The translations under genes were made by a program, and so were the position numbers. The notes under the pieces were generated by a model that was not told the origin of the DNA, did no database searches, and was given only the letters and a program-made list of their open reading frames with translations. Below are positions 13,697 through 20,879 of a stretch of 23,678 bases of DNA, in pieces. Location of the stretch: contig JACRGN010000153.1 in the NCBI GenBank assembly GCA_016234205.1, positions 1 to 23,678 of the forward strand. The letters run 5' to 3'. Every line of letters starts with the position of its first letter. Within the stretch, counting starts at the first letter, position 1. This DNA is from Nitrospinota bacterium (GTDB taxonomy: Bacteria > Nitrospinota > Nitrospinia > UBA9942).

Positions 13697-14563
13697 TTAA
13701 ACATAATCCAATTTCAATATCTCCTCAGGGACATCAAATCCATTTTCAACCGGGAATCTCCCATTAACCACTATTGCTATTCTCCTTCTCCTCTTTGAGG
13801 ATAAGAGATTATCCGTCCCCACAGGGTCATATTTAAGACATAAGGATGAATGAGGGTTTTTCAAAAGGCTTATTATCATATTCAGAGACAGCCTATTCAA
13901 GAATTCAATATATTTCTTTTCCACATCCCATCTGGAGTTTTTTGATACCATCGTTACAGCCTTCTGCCAGAGTGTAATATCATTTACATTGATAGACTGA
14001 GAATATAATCTTTTCTTTGTATTAAATGATATTATCTTTTTCTTTATTATATCCTGCATAAACTCATCATTATGGTGATTATGCCTGTTTATTACTGCCT
14101 TTGCAATCTTCCAGTATTTCTTCTCAATATACTCATCGGAACGGAATTCCCAATATATATGCCCGAACCTCTTTGTAGATGATGTGAGATACAACTGGTT
14201 GGGAATATAAAAATTATGTGCAATTACATCTGCTGATAGATGGGAGAGATAGCCGTATGAAAAGGCAGTTGTTTCATTACTGTCAGCATATTTCAGCATC
14301 TTCTGCCCGATTGACCAGTTATGACAATGGTCATCCCTCCTTTTATGCCCTTTACCGATGAATATATCGGCACTAATGCAGCCATAGAGATAGTCATAGG
14401 GGAATGCCTTTAAGATATTTGCAATATGCGGCAGTATAAGTTTAAGGTTATCAAGTATGAACACCCCCTCTTTTATATGAATCCCCGACCCCCAGGCATA
14501 GGCACTGTCTGCAAAGAACAGGAGCCAACTTAAAATCGAAAGTGTTAAGAGTAAAAGTTTCAT
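13697..14563 (-). CDS. secreted zinc-dependent phospholipase C-like protein
   Basis: A 288-residue protein with a signal peptide (MKLLLLTLSILSWLLFFADS) and a likely cut after AYA, leaving WGSGIHI. In bacterial zinc phospholipase C the mature N-terminal Trp itself binds zinc, so an exposed Trp fits the family (PF00882-like). Candidate ligands are H29 (GIH), the Asp in GCISADIF, the HCHNW pair, and the YLSHLSADVIAHNF helix with HxxxDxxxH spacing. This suggests hydrolysis of phospholipids outside the cytoplasm; the substrate is unproven. The C-terminal third is Lys-rich and unfamiliar. The start ATG directly abuts a GATTTAGGATTTAG-type repeat and has no Shine-Dalgarno. It is the last of three minus-strand genes enclosed by the 81-bp inverted repeats. 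Confidence 0.82.
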   Translation of the reverse strand: MKLLLLTLSILSWLLFFADSAYAWGSGIHIKEGVFILDNLKLILPHIANILKAFPYDYLYGCISADIFIGKGHKRRDDHCHNWSIGQKMLKYADSNETTAFSYGYLSHLSADVIAHNFYIPNQLYLTSSTKRFGHIYWEFRSDEYIEKKYWKIAKAVINRHNHHNDEFMQDIIKKKIISFNTKKRLYSQSINVNDITLWQKAVTMVSKNSRWDVEKKYIEFLNRLSLNMIISLLKNPHSSLCLKYDPVGTDNLLSSKRRRRIAIVVNGRFPVENGFDVPEEILKLDYV

Positions 14564-14565
14564 CG

Positions 14566-14658
14566 GGATTTAGGATTTAGGATTTAGGATTTACGATTTA
14601 ACGACCCACTTCATGGGTACCCCGAAATCATAAATCTAAAATCGTAAATTCTTTTGAT
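14566..14658. repeat. GGATTTA tandem arms around ACCCA..TGGGT stem
   Basis: The left arm is GGGATTTAGGATTTAGGATT plus further GGATTTA/CGATTTA units; the right arm is AAATCATAAATCTAAAATCG ending TAAATTC. Between them is ACCCA-CTTCA-TGGGT near 14604-14618. The right arm overlaps the 3' end of the nucleotidyltransferase gene, whose last codons (KNLRF, stop) lie in it; the left arm abuts the phospholipase start codon. Confidence 0.8.
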
Positions 14659-15580
14659 ATTCCATCCATTCTTTATACATACCCTTTATCGTATTAAAAT
14701 CCCTCTCATTGTCAACATCCAATGCCGCCCCGCCAAATGATGTCTCAATCAGCTTCAATCGTGTTTTCAAAACATCAGATACAATCCCTTCTGCTATTTT
14801 AATTGAAACAAACTGCCTGAAGAAACGGCTTAGAAATTCCAGATGGATATGAGAGAGAAATAGCGACATCTGCACAAAGATATAAAATAAAAGGCTCTTA
14901 AAACCGGCATGCCTTCTTATAATCTCTAATGTAAGTTTAGCAATATTTCTTATATCCTTCTGATAGCGGTATTCATACACCTTTTCAATATACTCTCTGT
15001 TTGCTATCTTAAACGGTTTTACAAGGTGGAGATTGCTTATCCTGTATTTGCTTTCTTTCAGATTAAGATAGGCAAGTTTTATTCCCGGCTTTTTATTGGA
15101 AGGATAATAATATCTTAAGACAGCCTCCGGGGTCATGCCAATACAGTAGTCATAATTTGCAGTGTCACTCTTTGATAGAAATTCGCCAATCTCAAAAGAG
15201 GTGGCAAGCGGCATATCACCTGCCACTACAAATACTGCCTTATCCATCAACGATAGGTTCTTATATTCATCGCCAGCACTATACCCATCAATTGAGTAAA
15301 GAAATGTATGCCATATATTTTCATACAGATTAGCCTTCTGCTCAACTGCAATTATATTCTTTTTTAAGATAATCTTATCAGAGTGTTTTTTTAGTAATTC
15401 TTCAATCTTAGACTTTGGGCCTACTACATAAATATTACCAATATAATCCACATCCTGAAGGGCAGAAAGCACATACATAAATAGAGGGATACCATCCAAC
15501 TCTATCAGCGATTTATTCATCCCGAATACACTTTTGCTTGCCTTTCTATCACCTGCAAGGAGGATTGTATCGTATTTCAT
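14636..15580 (-). CDS. MobA-like nucleotidyltransferase
   Basis: A 314-residue protein from ATG 15580. The N-terminal half is an NTP-transferase fold: TILLAGDRKASKSVFGMNKS followed by LIELDGIPLFMYVLSAL is a diverged LAGGxGxRMGxxK loop, and VVAGDMPLAT is the metal-binding strand. The C-terminal 120 residues form amphipathic helices with one long hydrophobic stretch (FKSLLFYIFVQMSLFLSHIH). Such proteins activate sugar phosphates, alditol phosphates or cofactors; the substrate is not evident. The first glycine-rich loop is unusual (AGDRKA), so activity is uncertain. A TTG at 15589 is an alternative start but leads into repeat sequence. The last four or five residues are repeat-encoded. The gene is co-oriented with MinD upstream and the phospholipase downstream. 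Confidence 0.8.
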   Translation of the reverse strand: MKYDTILLAGDRKASKSVFGMNKSLIELDGIPLFMYVLSALQDVDYIGNIYVVGPKSKIEELLKKHSDKIILKKNIIAVEQKANLYENIWHTFLYSIDGYSAGDEYKNLSLMDKAVFVVAGDMPLATSFEIGEFLSKSDTANYDYCIGMTPEAVLRYYYPSNKKPGIKLAYLNLKESKYRISNLHLVKPFKIANREYIEKVYEYRYQKDIRNIAKLTLEIIRRHAGFKSLLFYIFVQMSLFLSHIHLEFLSRFFRQFVSIKIAEGIVSDVLKTRLKLIETSFGGAALDVDNERDFNTIKGMYKEWMEYQKNLRF

Positions 15581-15589
15581 AATGGACAA

Positions 15590-15687
15590 AACAAAAACCT
15601 AATGAAACCACAGATTACACAGATTTTCACAGATTTTTTTAAAAAATATTTTGTTTTAATCTGCGGTAATCTGCGAAATCTGTGGAT
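15590..15687. repeat. CACAGATT inverted repeat overlapping minD-like 3' end
   Basis: The unit begins AACAAAAACCT and shares 36 identical bases (15590-15625) with 11548-11583. The left arm is CCACAGATTACACAGATTTT (15609-15628, to about 15635); the right arm is AATCTGCGGTAATCTGCGAA (15658-15677, to 15685). The right arm, read on the minus strand, encodes the final residues of the MinD-like protein and its stop. Confidence 0.85.
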
Positions 15688-16573
15688 ATATAATCTTCAT
15701 ATTGGAAATTATCTCCCGAATACATATTGATGCCTTATCATTCGGCTCTTTAATAAAAAACGGCTTCATATATTCAACAGATTTTTTTACGGCTTCACTT
15801 TCCACCACATGCCCCAGATTTTTTATTTCAATACAGAGATTTTTCTTCACAAGCTTCATTATGCTTTCACCTATAGCCGTATCCGTGGATTTCCTTAATC
15901 TGTTTACTATAAGCATTGGACGAAAGTTATTCAGCATATTATCAAGCATCTCAGCATAGCTGCTATTTAATTTACTTAGCCTATCTTTAAACTCGATTAT
16001 ATTATACGGACCTTTTGTTGTCTTAATTATTTCTATAACCTCATCATTATTCTTGAATAGATTCATAATTCTTCTGTGAAAGGCACCTTTCATATAACTG
16101 AATATACTCATTACAGATGTCACCTCCGGGGTGGTTATAATTATCCCATTATCTGTGATATTAAAAAAATCTATTGTGTTGTAACTGATTCCGGGTGCAA
16201 GGTCTATGACAATATAATCAGCCTTTAATTCCTTAATATTATTGATTAGCTTTAGCTTTACCCGATACGGGATATTTGATATGCCAGGCACATCACCGGC
16301 ACCGCTTATAAATTTAAGATTTTTCACGCCTGAATCCATCAGGAGGGCTTTAAGGGGATAGCCGTTAAAGATAAAATCTTTAAGTCCAAGCGGCGGAGAT
16401 TTAATCCCGAGGATGGCATGAAGGTTTGCAGCCCCAAGGTCGGCATCCATAATAATCACCCTCTTGCCTGAAAGGGCAAGTGCTATAGCCATATTGGCGG
16501 CTATTACACTCTTCCCAATCCCTCCTTTCCCGCCGCCGAAGGTGAGTATTTCTGATTTAAAACTATCCATCAT
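15656..16573 (-). CDS. MinD/FlhG-like ParA-family ATPase
   Basis: A 305-residue deviant Walker ATPase. FGGGKGGIGKSVIAAN carries the P-loop with signature Lys K16 and K21, IIMDADLGAANLH is the switch region with D43/D45, and YIVIDLAPG is Walker B with D124; TTPEVTSVMSIFSYMK matches the FlhG/MinD switch II area. Such proteins dimerise on ATP and place or regulate membrane or flagellar complexes. No flagellar or min gene is nearby, so the target is unknown; the next upstream gene is the polysaccharide co-polymerase, whose kinase shares the fold. A membrane-targeting amphipathic helix is not obvious, and the last ten or so residues (YPQISQITAD) are encoded by the CACAGATT repeat, not by family sequence. 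ATG 16573 or 16570 may start. Confidence 0.9.
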   Translation of the reverse strand: MMDSFKSEILTFGGGKGGIGKSVIAANMAIALALSGKRVIIMDADLGAANLHAILGIKSPPLGLKDFIFNGYPLKALLMDSGVKNLKFISGAGDVPGISNIPYRVKLKLINNIKELKADYIVIDLAPGISYNTIDFFNITDNGIIITTPEVTSVMSIFSYMKGAFHRRIMNLFKNNDEVIEIIKTTKGPYNIIEFKDRLSKLNSSYAEMLDNMLNNFRPMLIVNRLRKSTDTAIGESIMKLVKKNLCIEIKNLGHVVESEAVKKSVEYMKPFFIKEPNDKASICIREIISNMKIIYPQISQITAD

Positions 16574-16597
16574 TATATTAACTCAAATAATACATTC

Positions 16598-16829
16598 ACC
16601 ACAGAGGGGACAGAGAAAGAAATATCTGAATTTTTAAAACCACAAGATTAACACAAGATTCCAACAGAAATGTCATTCCGAACGAAGTGAGGAATCTCGG
16701 TTTTGAGATTCTTCGGGCTTTGCCCTCAGAATGACAGCAGTGCTTTCATCTGTGAAAATCTGTGAAATCTGTGAAATCTGTGGTTTCATTAGATCTTTGT
16801 TTGTTGGTTGCTGTGAACTCTGTGGTTTT
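16598..16829. repeat. Triple-nested repeat block, right copy of 81-bp inverted repeat
   Basis: The outer arms are ACCACAGAGGGGACAGAGAA (16598) and CTGTGAACTCTGTGGTTTT (about 16811-16829). The middle arms are ACCACAAGATTAACACAAGA (16639) and CTGTGAAATCTGTGGTTTCA (about 16769-16788). The inner GTCATT..AATGAC unit lies at 16672-16735. Positions 16664-16744 are the exact reverse complement of 13534-13614. This block fills the 274-base gap between the MinD-like and wzc-like genes. Confidence 0.88.
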
Positions 16830-16847
16830 ATTCATACATTTTCTGGG

Positions 16848-19800
16848 TTAATCAATAAGTAAAAGTTTCTCCCACTCTTTTATCTGATCATCTGCCGACT
16901 TTTTCTTTTCTGTAATCTCTTCTTTAAAACCTTCTTCTTTTGGCTCAAATTCGTTTGATAAATACACGTCTTCTGTATTTTTAATCTCCTGTTTAAGACT
17001 CTCATCTTCCACCATTTTCTCGCTAACCATATCATTTTCCAAGGAAGGAGAAAATCCCTTTGTTTCATTTTCAGCTTCAGAAACGATAGATGGGGTGGAT
17101 GAATCCTCAACAGTAACACCTTCAAAAATATCATCTCCCTCAAAATCTGAAAAATCTACAGGCTTTTCTTTAACAGCAGATTCATCTTCTTTTACCAGTT
17201 CAAAACCCTTAAAATTAGAATCAAGAAGAGTCTCTTTTTTCCCCCCATTATCTTCAGATTTAATAACCTGACTCTCTTCTATTTGCACCTCACTTACCTC
17301 AGGTTCTTTTACATCTTCTATCTCCTCTCCAACAATTATCCCTTCCAATACATCTTCCACTTCTTCAACCTCAGGTTCTTCATGCGGCGGTTCAAAAATC
17401 TGCCCGGCTGCAGATTCTAACGGTATCTCAGCCTCCTCTGTTATTACGTCACTGCTCAATACAGGTTTTACCTCAGGCTCTGCTGTTATTTCTATCTCTG
17501 AAATTAATTCTTCTGCTGGAAACTCTTGAAAGAGGTTCCCCAACTCTTCTTCCTTCTTCTCACTCTCAAGAGAAGGTGCTTCTTGAACCGGTTCTTCAGT
17601 CTTAATATCAAGACCTAAATCAGGCAGAGATTCTTCAAACAAACCTTTTCCTTCAATAATAGAGGAGGCATCTGTTTCTGAAATCGGCATATCCAATTCT
17701 TCTTTAACCGGCTCTTCTGTAAAAATAAAACTCTCAACTGGAGACTCCTCTCCCCTTTCTTCGTTTCCCCGATTAATACCTTCGGGGACAGGCACAACCG
17801 CCTCACTAACAGCAGCTTCCGAAACTTCTTCTTCCGATGGAGTTTCAGCCTCTTCCTCAGTTTCAACCCCGCCTGCTTCACGCCTCTTTCTGATTAGATA
17901 AGCTGATATTAGACCAATTATTGTAAGAGCGGCTGTAATAATTGCAGCTAAATAGATATTCCTTTTTGAAAAAAGACTACCCCTCCAGCCGCCGCCTCCA
18001 CCCTCTCCTGTCTTTGTCTCTGGCCCCCCTGTCTGAGGGAGTCCCCCTTCAGTTGGGGCTGATGGAGGTGTCCCTTCTATTGATGCAATCGGCACTACCT
18101 TTTTCTCTTCCTTTTTATAATCCACCTCATAAAATAATCCAAGGAGCATAAATGATACAGCCGCTATGGCAGTCAGCATCTTGAGAGTCCCTGCCACAAT
18201 ATTACTCTTCTTCTCACCCTTCTCCTTTTTCTCAGGTATAAGTCTTTTTATAAATTCAGGAATTGGTATCCATGATTTTTTCTTCGGCTCGGCATGTTCC
18301 GCCCCATAGGCATAATAGGACTCATATCTATAATCTTGATAGTCAAGACTTACCTCTGGCTTGAGACCGTTCAAGACTATGCCAATCACCTTTGCCTTCA
18401 CATTGTCCATCTGAACCTTCGCCCTTTTCAGTGAGCCTCTCGCTATCTTCCCGACCTGATAGACAATTACGACACCGTCAGCCTTTGAACCTAATATTGC
18501 TGCATCAGTGGCTGGCAGTATAGGTGTAGTATCTATAAGGACAATGTCAAACTTCTCTCTAAGCTGGGCGAAAAGTGCAGGTATCCTCGGTGAGTTCAAT
18601 AGTTCAGAAGGGTTTGGCGGAACTGTCCCTGATGTTATGATACTCAGATTGTCTATGCCCGGGGTAGTCATTATGTCCTCCATCCCCATCTTTCCCATCA
18701 TAATATCTGTTACAGTCCTTATAACATCGTCAAACTCATAGTTTCCAAGGATGACATCTGACAGTCCCGGCTCCCTGTCAAGTCCAAAGACCTTATTGAC
18801 CATCGGTTTTCTCAGGTCAGCATCCACAAGAAGAACCTTACTGCCTGCCTGTGCCATAACCATTGCCAGATTCATTGTCGTGCTGCTCTTCCCTTCACCC
18901 GGAGATGATGATGTAAATATGAGCAGCTTTGCCTCCCGTTCAAGGCAGGAGAACTGTATATTTGTCCTCAAAGCCCTGTAACTCTCCGCAAGAGTTGATT
19001 TTGGGGCAAAGTGGGTAACAAGCCTGGCATTCCTGCCTAATATCTCATCACTCTGCTCAATATGGCTCTTTTTAAGCAGAATATCCTTAATGTCTTCAGG
19101 GGCAATAAACGGAATAATGCCGACAACAGGCACCTCAAGATATGACTCAACATCCTCTATAGTCCCTATGGATGTATCCATAGTCTCCATGATAAAGGCG
19201 AAGACAAGTCCGAGTATCATACCGAGTACCGTCCCGACAAATGTTACAGATGCTGTCTGAGGCGGATTAATCGGCGAGGTCGGTTTAAGGGCAGGTTTTA
19301 CAATGGTAACCTCCTCTATCTTTTCCGCCTCCTGTATGAGTGCCTCCTGATGCTTCTGCTCAAGCATGGTATAGACCTCTGCATTAAGTTTTACATCCCT
19401 CTCAAGTCTTGCCAGTTTAAGCCCGCTCTCCGGCAGGGCTTTCAACTGCTCCCTAAGTTTTTCAATCTCAACCTTAAGAGACTCTGCAGCCCTCTGCAAT
19501 GTATTCTTCTGTGCCATCAACTGGCTAATCATGTTTTTCGTAATATTTGCTATCTGTTCATTTACATCCTGAACCTCAGGGTGTTTCTCTGTAAATAACA
19601 AAAGGAGAGAGTCTTTCTTTACATTCAGGTCAAGAAGCTGGGTGTTCAATCTCTGGAATATAGGACCTACCCTTTCTGCCACTACGCCTTCCAATGTTTG
19701 TTTCGGTATTGCCTTCTGCTCCTTCAACTGTCTTGCCATAAGCTCCATCTCGGAGAGGCTCTTTGTCAGCTCATTATATTGTGCCTCCGCCCTTGTCAGT

Positions 19801-20456
19801 TGATCCAGCACTATCCTTGACTGGTCGGGCAATGATACCAGTTTATTTTCCTCTCTGAATGTCTTAACTTTTTCCTCTGCATCTTTTAATTTTGTACTCA
19901 CTATCTTTAGCTGTCCTTCAATGAATTCTCTGCCAGATATTGCCCTTTTATTTTTCTCGTATGTATTCTGTTCCTTAAAGACCTCAGCTATTGTAGTTGC
20001 AGCCAACTGGCAAAAATCAGGTTCTTCGGATGTAATGGTAATATTTACGATATTTGTATTCCCCTCCTGGGCAGTGGTTACCTTATCTTTGAGGTCAAGA
20101 ACCACATTCAGATATTTATTATTCTGCCTTATATCATTTGAGGAGAGGTTTTTATCAAGGAGTTCAAGCCTTTTTGCAACTATCTCCATTATGGGATAAC
20201 TTCTTATAATGGTTGCCTGCGTCTCAAGGGTATCGTATTCACTGTAGGAGACAGACTGCAGATAAAGTCCCGCCATAGTGCTGCTCTTTTCTATCTTGAC
20301 ACTTGAGGACGCTTTATATAACGGGACAGGCTTCTGGAGTGTGGCAAAGACAAAGCTGAAGAGCCCCAGCATAAGGGTGGTAAAAATCACTATTACCTTC
20401 CTCTTACGAAGGATTCTTATATAATCTCTTAAATCAAGTTCATATTTTCTTGCCAT
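16848..20456 (-). CDS. Wzc-like polysaccharide co-polymerase / BY-kinase with extra C-terminal membrane and acidic domains
   Basis: A 1202-residue inner-membrane protein. It has a Wzz domain with TM1 (about 20-40), a periplasmic coiled coil (about 170-385), a Pro-rich TM2 (about 402-423) and a bacterial tyrosine-kinase domain with Walker A SSPGEGKSS (K523), Walker A' VLLVDADLR (541-549) and Walker B IVLID (638-642). The Tyr cluster lies at 705-717 (SLDYQDYRYESYYAYG). Up to about 745 this is standard Wzc/CpsD-like chain-length control and export. The rest is unusual: two more hydrophobic helices (about 753-776 and 833-855) around a Pro/Gly-rich loop, then about 340 very Glu/Asp-rich residues ending QIKEWEKLLLID. 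No Shine-Dalgarno precedes ATG 20456, where repeat sequence abuts the gene. The wza-like gene is upstream. Confidence 0.93.
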   Translation of the reverse strand: MARKYELDLRDYIRILRKRKVIVIFTTLMLGLFSFVFATLQKPVPLYKASSSVKIEKSSTMAGLYLQSVSYSEYDTLETQATIIRSYPIMEIVAKRLELLDKNLSSNDIRQNNKYLNVVLDLKDKVTTAQEGNTNIVNITITSEEPDFCQLAATTIAEVFKEQNTYEKNKRAISGREFIEGQLKIVSTKLKDAEEKVKTFREENKLVSLPDQSRIVLDQLTRAEAQYNELTKSLSEMELMARQLKEQKAIPKQTLEGVVAERVGPIFQRLNTQLLDLNVKKDSLLLLFTEKHPEVQDVNEQIANITKNMISQLMAQKNTLQRAAESLKVEIEKLREQLKALPESGLKLARLERDVKLNAEVYTMLEQKHQEALIQEAEKIEEVTIVKPALKPTSPINPPQTASVTFVGTVLGMILGLVFAFIMETMDTSIGTIEDVESYLEVPVVGIIPFIAPEDIKDILLKKSHIEQSDEILGRNARLVTHFAPKSTLAESYRALRTNIQFSCLEREAKLLIFTSSSPGEGKSSTTMNLAMVMAQAGSKVLLVDADLRKPMVNKVFGLDREPGLSDVILGNYEFDDVIRTVTDIMMGKMGMEDIMTTPGIDNLSIITSGTVPPNPSELLNSPRIPALFAQLREKFDIVLIDTTPILPATDAAILGSKADGVVIVYQVGKIARGSLKRAKVQMDNVKAKVIGIVLNGLKPEVSLDYQDYRYESYYAYGAEHAEPKKKSWIPIPEFIKRLIPEKKEKGEKKSNIVAGTLKMLTAIAAVSFMLLGLFYEVDYKKEEKKVVPIASIEGTPPSAPTEGGLPQTGGPETKTGEGGGGGWRGSLFSKRNIYLAAIITAALTIIGLISAYLIRKRREAGGVETEEEAETPSEEEVSEAAVSEAVVPVPEGINRGNEERGEESPVESFIFTEEPVKEELDMPISETDASSIIEGKGLFEESLPDLGLDIKTEEPVQEAPSLESEKKEEELGNLFQEFPAEELISEIEITAEPEVKPVLSSDVITEEAEIPLESAAGQIFEPPHEEPEVEEVEDVLEGIIVGEEIEDVKEPEVSEVQIEESQVIKSEDNGGKKETLLDSNFKGFELVKEDESAVKEKPVDFSDFEGDDIFEGVTVEDSSTPSIVSEAENETKGFSPSLENDMVSEKMVEDESLKQEIKNTEDVYLSNEFEPKEEGFKEEITEKKKSADDQIKEWEKLLLID

Positions 20457-20466
20457 ACATTAAAAA

Positions 20467-20490
20467 AAGGGTCATGGGTCATGGGTCAAG
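20467..20490. repeat. GGGTCAT tandem arm beside the four-helix-bundle gene
   Basis: AAGGGTCATGGGTCATGGGT, continuing CAAG, has three copies of GGGTCA. It is the imperfect inverse of CCCCTTGACCCTCGCCCCTT near 20855-20874 on the other side of the 20486-20845 gene. The shared core is CTTGACCC. Confidence 0.65.
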
Positions 20491-20845
20491 TTAATGACTT
20501 GATGAGTCCTCTCAATAACCGATAAGTCTCTGCCCTTTTATTTTCAATAGACATATAATTACTATCGGTTAAATATCCTAAATCTTTTGCTAAAGACAAG
20601 TATGTTTCAACTTCTGCTATAGATCCTTTTGCTATATACAAGAATTGTAAATATTCTTTCCTATGTCTTCTTTCATATCCTTCGGCTATATTGGCTGGAA
20701 TTGAAATTGAAGCCCTTTGTAATTGTGATGTCAATCCATAAATCTCTTCTTTCGGAAATACCTTTGCCATTTTATAAACTTCTAAAACCAGTTCATAAGC
20801 TTTCTTCCACACTATTAATCTTTTAAATCCTTTTTCTTCTGCCAT
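20486..20845 (-). CDS. four-helix-bundle protein (S23/23S rRNA intervening-sequence family)
   Basis: A 119-residue protein of the four-helix-bundle family. The family opening is FKRLIVWKKAYELVLEVYKM, followed by FPKEEIYGLTSQLQRASISI, PANIAEGYER, and the EYLQFLYIAKGSIAEVETYL helix. Members are known as the protein encoded in intervening sequences of 23S rRNA, and the DGR accessory protein Avd shares the fold; a general role in binding nucleic acid is suggested by family only. Here it sits between the wza-like and wzc-like genes with gaps of 34 and 29 bases, bracketed by imperfect inverted GGGTCA/TGACCC arms. It looks like a cassette dropped into the operon. No reverse transcriptase or rRNA gene is near. 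AAGGGG lies just before ATG 20845. Confidence 0.9.
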   Translation of the reverse strand: MAEEKGFKRLIVWKKAYELVLEVYKMAKVFPKEEIYGLTSQLQRASISIPANIAEGYERRHRKEYLQFLYIAKGSIAEVETYLSLAKDLGYLTDSNYMSIENKRAETYRLLRGLIKSLT

Positions 20846-20875
20846 ACCCCTTGCCCCTTGACCCTCGCCCCTTTC
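20846..20875. repeat. CCCCTTG arm upstream of the four-helix-bundle gene
   Basis: ACCCCTTGCCCCTTGACCCT followed by CGCCCCTTT is the degenerate tandem partner of the arm at 20467-20490. On the minus strand it also supplies the GGGGCAAGGGG leader directly before the start codon. Confidence 0.65.
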
Positions 20876-20879
20876 TTAT

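Noticed and set aside
16880..17881. Minus-strand frames of 87-88 codons inside the acidic tail region
   Set aside because: They are alternate-frame shadows of a low-complexity Glu-rich region; their Lys/Leu-rich sequence mirrors GAA/GAG codons read out of frame.
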